Shown piece by piece: positions 37,270 to 43,970 of a DNA stretch of 64,000 nucleotides. Source of the DNA: Bacteroides sp. An322 (GTDB taxonomy: Bacteria; Bacteroidota; Bacteroidia; Bacteroidales; Bacteroidaceae); assembly GCF_002161765.1 (NCBI RefSeq), contig NZ_NFIN01000017.1:1-64000 (forward strand), written 5' to 3'. The stretch's first letter is position 1. Each line of letters starts with the position of its first letter. Made by a program: the position numbers and the translations under genes. A model generated the notes under the pieces. That model was not told the origin of the DNA. It saw nothing but the letters and a program-made list of their open reading frames with translations, and ran no database searches.

Positions 37270-38144
37270 TTATTTTTTGAACCTGATTTTTTCGTGGTAG
37301 AAATAGTTTACGATAACAGGCTTTCCTTTTTCCGAGCGTCCGTAAGGCAAATCGTTTACCCGATAGGGAAAGCCTTGTGTCTGTGCATATTGGGATATGT
37401 CCTGCTCCAACGCCTGCCAGTAATCAAGCCTTTTCTTGTTGTATATTTCCTCATATAACGGGAAGAGTTCGGGACGCTTCTTACGGATATACGCCATTAT
37501 TCCTCCTTTGAATTGCCCACGCAGGTTCAGGTTTTCCAGCCATATCAAATCGGCATATCCTTTCACTTCCTCGATAATCGCCTTCACGTCGGTTATTCCC
37601 GGAAATATGGGCGAGACAAAACATACGGTACGGAGCCTGCCTCATAGACTTGGCGCATCGCTTTCAGGCGGCGTTCTATGCTCACGGCGTTGTCCATATC
37701 CGCACGAAACTGTTCGTTAAGCGTATTGATTGACCAAGACACTGTTACTTTGGGAAAACGTTTCAACAGGTCGAGGTCGCGAAGGACGAGGTCGGACTTC
37801 GTACATACCATAATCTCGGCGTTGCTTCCGCGCAGTTCTTCGAGCAGCCTGCGGGTACGGCGGAATTGTTCCTCATAGGGGTTGTAACCGTCCGTCACGG
37901 AACCTATCACGATGCGCTCACCGTCATATTTGTGCGGATTGGCTATCGGTTTCCAGTTCTTCACGTCCAGAAACGCGCCCCACGGTTCTGTATGCCCGGT
38001 GAAGCGTTTCATAAACGATGCGTAGCAATACTTGCAGGCGTGAGGGCATCCCACGTAAGGATTGACCGAATATCCTCCGACTGGCAGTGCGGATTTGGTC
38101 ATAACGCTCTGTACGTCTATTTCCTTGATTGTTTCAGTATTCAT
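37270..38144 (-). pseudogene. SplB-like radical SAM protein, frameshifted
   Basis: Two overlapping frames make one radical SAM gene of about 291 residues. The N-terminal part (37593-38144) has the CxxxCxxC cluster in NPYVGCPHACKYCYASF, then GSVTDGYNPYEEQF and CTKSDLVLRDLDLL. The C-terminal part (37270-37587) begins upstream as CFVSPIFPGITD and continues EVKGYADLIWLENLN. A single missing base near 37635 (expected GGCATCCGTACC, seen GGCTCCGTACC) shifts the frame and stops it at 37593. The family resembles spore photoproduct lyase-like enzymes. It is coupled by ATGA to the DUF5131 gene. Confidence 0.85.
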
Positions 38145-38809
38145 TGTATGCGTTTGATAAATTGTTCCGGCAGTTCCTGAATCATCCTTTCTTCACCCAT
38201 TATAAGCAGCAAATCCTCTTTCATAAATACGGGGATTCCTTGCGCTTTGGCTTGGTCGGCAATGTGAAGCACCCATTCGAGACGGGAATCCACTTTGCCT
38301 TTCCGATGTCCCGTTTCCGTGCCTATGACAACCCAATCGATACCCGCGAAGTCTATCTCTCCGATTTCGTCAAAGATAGGTTCAAAGGTGACGTGGTAAT
38401 GTTTGGCCTTGATATTTCTTTTCAAATCTTCTAACCTTTTTTTCTCGGAACTGCGCGTGACGGTCACGCCCATCCAGACATTTTCGTCATCCGTAGAAAA
38501 ACAGACCTTATCCGGACGTTTCGTAAGAAAGATATAAGCGTGTTGCGGATTGCTTTTCATTCTTCCGAAAATCTCCGCGTTCCATTCAGGCTTCCAATCG
38601 GAGAAGTCGCTCATTCCGGTCATCAGCCATACGTGAGGTTTTGGAGTGTCGATGATGTGTAGCTTGCGCCCCATATATTCGGGTACAGAAAAATCGTCCG
38701 TGATATGGAAGCGGCGACAGTTATTACGGGCATAGCAGTAGCTGCACCCTATTGAGCAGCCTATCACTATGTTCATATTCTTTATCAGCGATTTGATGCA
38801 AACACTCAT
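38141..38809 (-). CDS. DUF5131 (Gp37/Gp68-like) radical SAM protein
   Basis: The 222-residue protein has the CSIGCSYCYARNN CxxxCxxC motif near residues 17-24, then VWLMTGMSDFSDW, YIFLTKRPDKV, VWMGVTV and DWVVIGTETGHRKG, typical of DUF5131, a family first seen in phages. The chemistry is unknown. The start at 38809 gives an ATGA overlap with the upstream MBL gene; the longer frame extends into it. It is the middle gene of a coupled trio, which suggests a joint pathway. Confidence 0.85.
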   Translation of the reverse strand: MSVCIKSLIKNMNIVIGCSIGCSYCYARNNCRRFHITDDFSVPEYMGRKLHIIDTPKPHVWLMTGMSDFSDWKPEWNAEIFGRMKSNPQHAYIFLTKRPDKVCFSTDDENVWMGVTVTRSSEKKRLEDLKRNIKAKHYHVTFEPIFDEIGEIDFAGIDWVVIGTETGHRKGKVDSRLEWVLHIADQAKAQGIPVFMKEDLLLIMGEERMIQELPEQFIKRIQ

Positions 38810-39582
38810 AACGTAATGCTCTCCCCATCTCCCGGCATAATCAGTCGGTTCATATCCACTCCGTGGTGGCGGGCTTCGTTTCGCAGGATTTCGCGTGTTG
38901 TCTGGCAATGGTCAATAGCATCCATGTGTACGGCTATCAGTTTGATTTGTGCGGGGAGCGTGTCGAGCATCGCCATCACTTCCTGCTCGTCGGGGATGAT
39001 GCAGCCGTCTGTCTTGGAAAATTCGGGGAACACCGCACCGCCGCTGTTTACAACGATATAATCAGGGCGGTATTTTTCCACGGTTTCAAGGATGCACGGT
39101 TCCCATTTGCAGTCGCCCATTATATAAATGGTCGGAAGTCCCTCCGCCATCAGCACATAGCCCGACACGGGTCCCATCATCTGGCCTATCTGACCGAAAC
39201 CGTGATGACCCGTGGTGCGGTGGATGGTCAGGTTGCCTATTGTCTTGCTCTTTTCAATTGCTTCTACATTTGTAAAACCATCTTGCACGAGGGTTTCCTT
39301 GTCTTGCGGCTGGGTGTAGAAAGGGATGTCTTTCGGCAAATGTTGTTTCACGCTCGGTTCATAATGGTCAATGTGGTTGTGTGTGAGCAGTACCATATCC
39401 ACGCCCTCGGTGATTTCGCTGATGGGCATTACCAGATGCACCCTCGGACTTTTATACACGCCGAGAGCGGATTGCAGGGTTCCTTTGTCGGCAAATACGG
39501 GGTCAACAAGGATGGTGTGTCCTGCATAATTGATTTTCAAGGTGGCGCTGCGCACCAACCGGATAATAGCTTTCTCGTTCAT
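38806..39582 (-). CDS. MBL-fold metal-dependent hydrolase (UlaG-like)
   Basis: The 258-residue protein has the metallo-beta-lactamase motif LLTHNHIDHYEP (HxHxDH), an upstream Asp in ILVDPVF and later His in HRTTGHHG, GDCKWEP and HMDAIDHC. It matches the UlaG/L-ascorbate-6-phosphate lactonase-like branch; the substrate is unknown. It begins the operon with two radical SAM genes and is divergent from the AraC gene at 39718, its likely regulator. Confidence 0.88.
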   Translation of the reverse strand: MNEKAIIRLVRSATLKINYAGHTILVDPVFADKGTLQSALGVYKSPRVHLVMPISEITEGVDMVLLTHNHIDHYEPSVKQHLPKDIPFYTQPQDKETLVQDGFTNVEAIEKSKTIGNLTIHRTTGHHGFGQIGQMMGPVSGYVLMAEGLPTIYIMGDCKWEPCILETVEKYRPDYIVVNSGGAVFPEFSKTDGCIIPDEQEVMAMLDTLPAQIKLIAVHMDAIDHCQTTREILRNEARHHGVDMNRLIMPGDGESITL

Positions 39583-39687
39583 AATGTTACGCTTTTATGA
39601 TTTGTCGGGTGCAAAGTTCGGAAGATTCCCCTGATGCCTCTATGCCTTAAAAAGAGAAATATATGCCATTTTGATAAAAGAATGATG

Positions 39688-39695
39688 TATATTTG
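39688..39695 (+). promoter_or_regulatory. -7 promoter box of AraC gene at 39718
   Basis: TATATTTG lies 22 nt before the chosen start. On the other strand GAACTTTG at 39614-39621 is a near-match for the divergent MBL operon. Confidence 0.5.
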
Positions 39696-39717
39696 CAGAA
39701 AGCAAAGAACAAGAGCG

Positions 39718-40617
39718 ATGAAAACGATAACCAACCCCGAAAGACTGGTCAGCGTCCCGTTCAGCAAGACACGTTGCGGCGTGGACTTCTACATCAACAC
39801 AGGCGAGAGCAAGGACATCTGTGGTGTCTTGACCGAGCACCGGACGTTCAAGACGGATTTTTTCAGTTTCTATTTCTTTCGCCGCGCCAATGGCTATGTG
39901 CTGTTAAACTTCCGCAAAATAGAGTTACGGGACGATATGGTGCTCCTCCTGTCGCCGCACCAGCAACAGGAATGGCATGTGGACGAAGCGGAACTGGACT
40001 ACACTTTCCTTATCTTCCGCGAGGACTTTATGCGCACGTTCATCGCCGACAAGTTCTTCGTCTATCGCCTGCTGTATTATTATCAGACCGACACGCCACC
40101 GTACCTGTTTGCCGCGCCGGAAGAACTGGCGGAATATATGCGCCTCTTGGGGAAGATAAAACAGGAGCTACTGCATCCTGTGGCAGACACTTACAACCTT
40201 ATCGTATCTGTGCTTTACTATCTGTTGGTGGTTATCAACCGGGCATACGCCAAAACTTACCGTCTGCCGGTCGAAGTGCCGAAGAACAATTATGCATTCC
40301 AGTTCAAGGACTTGCTCGAAAAGCATATCCACACCGTGCAGCGTGTTCAGGAATATGCCGATATACTCCGCGTGAGCCGTATTACTCTGAACAATTCTGT
40401 AATGGCGCAGTTCGGCGTATCCGCCACCCATCTGCTCAAACAACGCTTGTTGGAGGAATTGAAAAACGAGCTGTTGTTCTCCGACCGCAACGTAAGCCAG
40501 TTGGCGGACGAGTTCCACTTTTCCGACCCCAGCCATCTGATGCGCTTCTTCAAGCAACAGACGGGAAAGACATTTACGCAATATATCACGGACTACCAAA
40601 AGGGGATTTACGAGTAA
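39718..40617 (+). CDS. AraC-family transcriptional regulator (island regulator 2)
   Basis: The 299-residue protein is a paralogue of the regulator at 36341: shared CGVDF.INT start, FYFFRRANGYVLL, QQQEWHVDEAELDYTFLIF, and C-terminal HTH helices (RVQEYADILRVSRITLNNSV; NVSQLADEFHFSDPSHLMRFFKQQTG). The start MKTITNPERL is just after the promoter box, and the 28 upstream codons were discarded. Divergence from the MBL/radical SAM operon suggests local control; the effector is unknown. Confidence 0.88.
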   Translation: MKTITNPERLVSVPFSKTRCGVDFYINTGESKDICGVLTEHRTFKTDFFSFYFFRRANGYVLLNFRKIELRDDMVLLLSPHQQQEWHVDEAELDYTFLIFREDFMRTFIADKFFVYRLLYYYQTDTPPYLFAAPEELAEYMRLLGKIKQELLHPVADTYNLIVSVLYYLLVVINRAYAKTYRLPVEVPKNNYAFQFKDLLEKHIHTVQRVQEYADILRVSRITLNNSVMAQFGVSATHLLKQRLLEELKNELLFSDRNVSQLADEFHFSDPSHLMRFFKQQTGKTFTQYITDYQKGIYE

Positions 40618-41029
40618 TCCGTCCCGATAAGCGTTGGAAACTGCGTCGACAGCATCAATCCGTCAGGATAAGCACCGTCGACGGGTGACGAAACCATTAA
40701 TCGGCACGGATAAGCACTAAATACGGCGACGATAGTCCTCGCGAACTTGGAGAACCGCTGTCGTCGCTGACGACAACGCCAATCGGCGCGGATTATCATT
40801 TTCGTAGGCTTACTTCACATCCGGGATGAGCCTACCAAAGGTCGGACCTTTGATACCCTCAAGTCCGGGGTGAGGGTATCTCAAGTCCGACCTGAGCTTG
40901 GATAAGGAATAATCCAATTTTTGCCCGATTCCGCTTATCAAAATGGTAGCATACGGCTATGGATTGGTAGCGGCTGTTTCTTGCGATGCCTGTACCTTTG
41001 CACCGGACTAATCAAAGGAGATTTTCAAT
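40618..41029. other. Hairpin-rich intergenic region before SIR2 operon
   Basis: No gene is seen. The left part repeats GATAAGC-type units (40625-40715). Three stems follow in a row: GTAGGCT/AGCCTAC (40804-40835), CAAAGGTC-G-GACCTTTG (40836-40852) and ATACCCTC/GAGGGTAT (40853-40879), and then CTCAAGTCCGACCTGAG. The SIR2 operon promoter box is at 40993-41000. Confidence 0.65.
40993..41000 (+). promoter_or_regulatory. -7 promoter box of SIR2-SIR2-Fic operon
   Basis: TACCTTTG, 29 nt before the first SIR2 start; ATCAAAGGAG at 41011 could act as a weak ribosome-binding site. Confidence 0.55.
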
Positions 41030-41932
41030 ATGGTTTCAAAAGAAAAGATTGAGTTGTTGAGGCAGAAGATAGACGAGGCGGATGCCATCGTGGTGGGCGG
41101 AGCGTCGGGAATGTCTGCCGCTTCGGGCTTCGTGTTCTACTATCAGGAGGACGATATGTTCCGCCGTATGGCAGGAGGTCTGGCCGAGAAATACGACAGG
41201 CACAATATGTTCGACCTGTTCTATGACCGCCGTCCCTCGCGTGGCGAACAATGGGCGTTGATGCTGCGCGTCATACACTACATATACGAATGCTATACAG
41301 GCGAGACTTATACAGACTTGGCGGAACTGCTCAAAGGGAAGGATTACTATATTGCTACGACCAATCAGGACGCGCAATTCTACCGTGTGTTCCCTGCCGA
41401 GCGCATCACGCGCATACAAGGCGATTGGCGATACTGGCAATGTAGCCGTCCGTGCCACGACGAGATATATTATAATAAGGAAAGGGTACTGGAGCTATGC
41501 CCGAAGATTGTAGGCGATACCTTGCCCGACGAATTGATACCCCGTTGCCCGCATTGCGGCAAGGAGTTGGCTCCGTGGGTGCGTGGTTACACCTTCCTTG
41601 AAGGCGAATATTACCAACGGGAGATGAAGCGGTATCTCGACTTCCTTCGCGCCAACTCGCGGCGCAAGGTGCTGTTCCTCGAACTCGGTGTGGGGATGAT
41701 GACCCCGATGTTCATCAAGGAGCCGTTTATGAATATGACCTATCAGTTCCCGAATGCGTTCTATACCACCGTCAATCCGCAACACGCTATTATCCCGAAA
41801 GAGATTGCACGGAAAAGCCTTGCCATCAGCGACGACATTGCCGTTACGCTGAAACAATTGTTGGGTAAATCCACGGCAGGAATGAAAGCATTCGATGCAA
41901 AAGAAGCGTTTAACCCGTCAAGAGTATATTGA
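41030..41932 (+). CDS. SIR2-family protein, catalytic His replaced by Gln
   Basis: The 300-residue protein has a Rossmann NAD-binding start VVGGASGMSAASG (21-33), TTNQDAQF (110-117, keeping the Asn-x-Asp pair), and a four-Cys zinc site C138, C142, C173, C176. The position of the sirtuin catalytic His is IQGDW, with Gln130. From memory, class M sirtuins, which ADP-ribosylate proteins instead of deacetylating, also have Gln there. It starts an operon with a second SIR2 gene (1-bp gap) and a Fic gene. Substrate unknown. Confidence 0.85.
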   Translation: MVSKEKIELLRQKIDEADAIVVGGASGMSAASGFVFYYQEDDMFRRMAGGLAEKYDRHNMFDLFYDRRPSRGEQWALMLRVIHYIYECYTGETYTDLAELLKGKDYYIATTNQDAQFYRVFPAERITRIQGDWRYWQCSRPCHDEIYYNKERVLELCPKIVGDTLPDELIPRCPHCGKELAPWVRGYTFLEGEYYQREMKRYLDFLRANSRRKVLFLELGVGMMTPMFIKEPFMNMTYQFPNAFYTTVNPQHAIIPKEIARKSLAISDDIAVTLKQLLGKSTAGMKAFDAKEAFNPSRVY

Positions 41933-41933
41933 T

Positions 41934-42617
41934 ATGACAGAGATACAGAGAGCCGCCCAAGCCATCAAGGATGCCGATGCCTTGCTCATCGGCGCAAGCA
42001 ACGGATTGTCCATCGCCGAGGGTTATCACATTTTCGCCAATAACGAGATGTTCCGCCGCCAGTTCGGCGACATCCAACAGAAATACGGCATACGCAGTGT
42101 CATTGAAGGATGTTTTTATCCCTACCCGAACGAGAAAGACCGCCAAGAGTTCTTGCATCGGCTTGTGCAGTATTGGGTAACAGACTACCGTCTCTCACAA
42201 GTGATGAAAGACCTGCTTGCCGTTGTCGGCGACAAGGATTATTTCATCCTCACCTCCAATGCTGATACGCATCTGGAACTGTCCGGCTTCGCACCCGGCA
42301 AGGTGTTCGAGGTGGAAGGCACTTTCGAGGATATGCTGCATAACCGCCCGATGCAAGACAAGAGTCAAGAAGCCAATGCTTTTCTCAATCGTTATCACGG
42401 CAAGCGGCTCGCCATTCTCGAACTGGGCATAGGCAGCCGAAACCGTCTGATAAAGCTGCCGTTGATGCAACTGGCTGCACGTGAACCGCAAGCCGTGTAT
42501 ATCACGCTGAATCTTGCGCAAGAACTTTACATTCCCAATGAGATTGCGCATAAATCCATCGGGCTGGCGGGTGATATTGCCGTGACACTTCAAAAGTTAA
42601 AGGAGAAATTGGTATGA
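41934..42617 (+). CDS. Degenerate SIR2-family protein lacking zinc site
   Basis: The 227-residue protein is a diverged relative of the gene before it. It keeps LLIGASNGLSIAEGY (17-31), TSNADTHLELSG (107-118) and LELGIGSRNRLIKLP, but has EVEGTF at the catalytic His position (Glu128) and no Cys pairs for zinc. It may bind NAD or ADP-ribose without classical chemistry, or partner the first protein. The start at MTEIQRA follows the previous stop by 1 bp; a longer in-frame start overlaps it. Its stop overlaps the Fic start (ATGA). Confidence 0.8.
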   Translation: MTEIQRAAQAIKDADALLIGASNGLSIAEGYHIFANNEMFRRQFGDIQQKYGIRSVIEGCFYPYPNEKDRQEFLHRLVQYWVTDYRLSQVMKDLLAVVGDKDYFILTSNADTHLELSGFAPGKVFEVEGTFEDMLHNRPMQDKSQEANAFLNRYHGKRLAILELGIGSRNRLIKLPLMQLAAREPQAVYITLNLAQELYIPNEIAHKSIGLAGDIAVTLQKLKEKLV

Positions 42618-43447
42618 GGAGTTATCGTAAACATCTTTCAGGAGAAGCGGCTTTCAAGTCGTTTGTCCCGACACCCCTTTCAGAAATACAGGTTATCCAT
42701 ACGGAGGAATTGGATAAGCTAATAATGGAAACGGAAAGCGCGATGCAGCAATTTAATGATGACGCTTCACAACTTTCCGAGGAACAGATTAAGCAATTGA
42801 TGTGGCAGGAAGCGGAAAATTCCTGCAAATTGGCTTTGGGCGAACAGCCTTTGTCTTTTGGTTTTATGCCGGATGCGGATAGTGCGCTGGAAGAAGATAC
42901 GGACAATCTGCTGAAAGCCACTTCCTACGCCATCGAAGCTATGGACGAATTGCCATTGAGTGCCCGTCTGTTGAAAAACGCCCATTACCTGATGTGCAAT
43001 AGTGAGAGGTACGAAAAGAAATATCCGGGAGAGTTCCGCACCTCTCCTGTCTGGATAGGCTGGAAAGAAAACGGACTGAAAGACGCGATGTTTGTTCCGC
43101 CCGTGTATGATGATATGATTGAAGCCTTTTCCGACCTTGAACGTTACATCAATTATGAAGATTCAGAGAATGTATTTGTACGAGCCGCTTTGATACACTA
43201 TCAGTTTGAAATGATACATCCCTTCATTGACGGGAATGGCAGAGTTGGACGGCTGCTCAACACATTGTACCTGATGGAGCAGGATGTTCTCAAATGCCCG
43301 GTTCTGCAACTATCCAATGTATTGAAGAAAAGGATTCTTGGATATTATATGGGAATACAGCATGTCAATGAGACGGGAACGTACAATGACTGGCTGTGCT
43401 TCTATTTGAATGCAATTAAATCAGCCTGTTCGATGATAGTGATTTAA
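42614..43447 (+). CDS. Fic/DOC-family protein (predicted AMP transferase)
   Basis: The 277-residue Fic protein carries the complete catalytic motif HPFIDGNGRVGR at 202-213, so it should transfer AMP or another nucleotide to a target hydroxyl. An N-terminal Fic_N-like region precedes it. In many such proteins an inhibitory helix (S/T)xxxE(G/N), usually within EAxxSSxIEG, blocks the site. Here the matching stretch reads EAENSCKLALG (66-76), with Ala where Glu is expected, hinting at loss of autoinhibition. It closes the SIR2-SIR2-Fic operon. Confidence 0.9.
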   Translation: MRSYRKHLSGEAAFKSFVPTPLSEIQVIHTEELDKLIMETESAMQQFNDDASQLSEEQIKQLMWQEAENSCKLALGEQPLSFGFMPDADSALEEDTDNLLKATSYAIEAMDELPLSARLLKNAHYLMCNSERYEKKYPGEFRTSPVWIGWKENGLKDAMFVPPVYDDMIEAFSDLERYINYEDSENVFVRAALIHYQFEMIHPFIDGNGRVGRLLNTLYLMEQDVLKCPVLQLSNVLKKRILGYYMGIQHVNETGTYNDWLCFYLNAIKSACSMIVI

Positions 43448-43458
43448 TAGAGGTAGGT

Positions 43459-43500
43459 GTAGTCATTTCTTTTGGCATATATACAGAATTAACGGATATT
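43459..43500 (+). repeat. Island-flanking direct repeat, right copy
   Basis: The 20-bp block at 43459-43478 is identical to 35511-35530 and is followed by ATATACAGAATTAACGGATA, which matches the left copy after an 8-bp gap. The copies are 7,948 bp apart. Confidence 0.75.
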
Positions 43501-43525
43501 TAAAGACGAACGATAATTATTTGAC

Positions 43526-43619
43526 TACTCATACGCATCAGGCTTCGTTGGCTGTCCTACCCGTATGAAACTTGCATCTCATACGGGTGAAATAGCCAAC
43601 GCACTTAGATGCATAAAAA
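43526..43619. repeat. CATACGGG palindromic intergenic repeat, copy 2
   Basis: Nested stems GTTGGCT/AGCCAAC (43547-43600) and CCCGTATGA/TCATACGGG (43560-43587). It shares the words CATACGGGTG, AGCCAACGCACTTA and GATGCAT with copies near 7731 and 59673. Confidence 0.6.
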
Positions 43620-43888
43620 GCCCTAACTTAATGCTTGTGTAAGGCAATCGAACTGATAGATATTCCCAATACACTTATCAACAACATTGTGCAAGCGTTA
43701 TTCACTGGTTATAAACATCTGACAATAGGTTTTAACAGACTTTTCAACGCTATATTCACCGTTTATCAACCGAATTTTCAACCAATGCAATAATGAAAAA
43801 ACACAAGATATTAATGCAACGGTTTTCCAATAAACAACCTGCATATTTTATTTCATTTTTCTCTTTGAAACTCTTCTGTCCTTAATAC

Positions 43889-43920
43889 GTTGCAAATAAA
43901 GCGATTTCTTTGTATCTTTG
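43889..43920 (+). promoter_or_regulatory. Promoter of leuS
   Basis: GTTG is followed after 20 nt by TATCTTTG (43913-43920), a good fit to the Bacteroidetes promoter. The leader to the start codon is about 45 nt. Confidence 0.65.
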
Positions 43921-43970
43921 CACGGCTAATAATATAAGGTGTAAAATCAAAATTACAACACAATATCACA

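Larger units (their letters stand above)
43448..43970. other. Intergenic region between island and leuS
   Basis: No gene. It contains the right island-flanking repeat (43459-43500), a CATACGGG-type cruciform (43547-43600), four TTWTCAAC-type 9-mers on one strand (43675, 43741, 43763, 43775) that resemble DnaA boxes weakly, and the leuS promoter (43889-43920). Confidence 0.65.

Noticed and set aside
38141-38809. Reading the DUF5131 gene as evidence of a prophage
   Set aside because: The family was named from phage Gp37/Gp68, but no capsid, tail, terminase or integrase gene is nearby, and the gene is coupled to an MBL hydrolase.
39693-40688. A 331-codon open frame overlapping the AraC gene at 39718
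   Set aside because: It is a shifted frame of a GC-rich gene; the translation is Arg/Pro/Cys-rich with no family pattern, while the AraC frame shows a full sensor and HTH.
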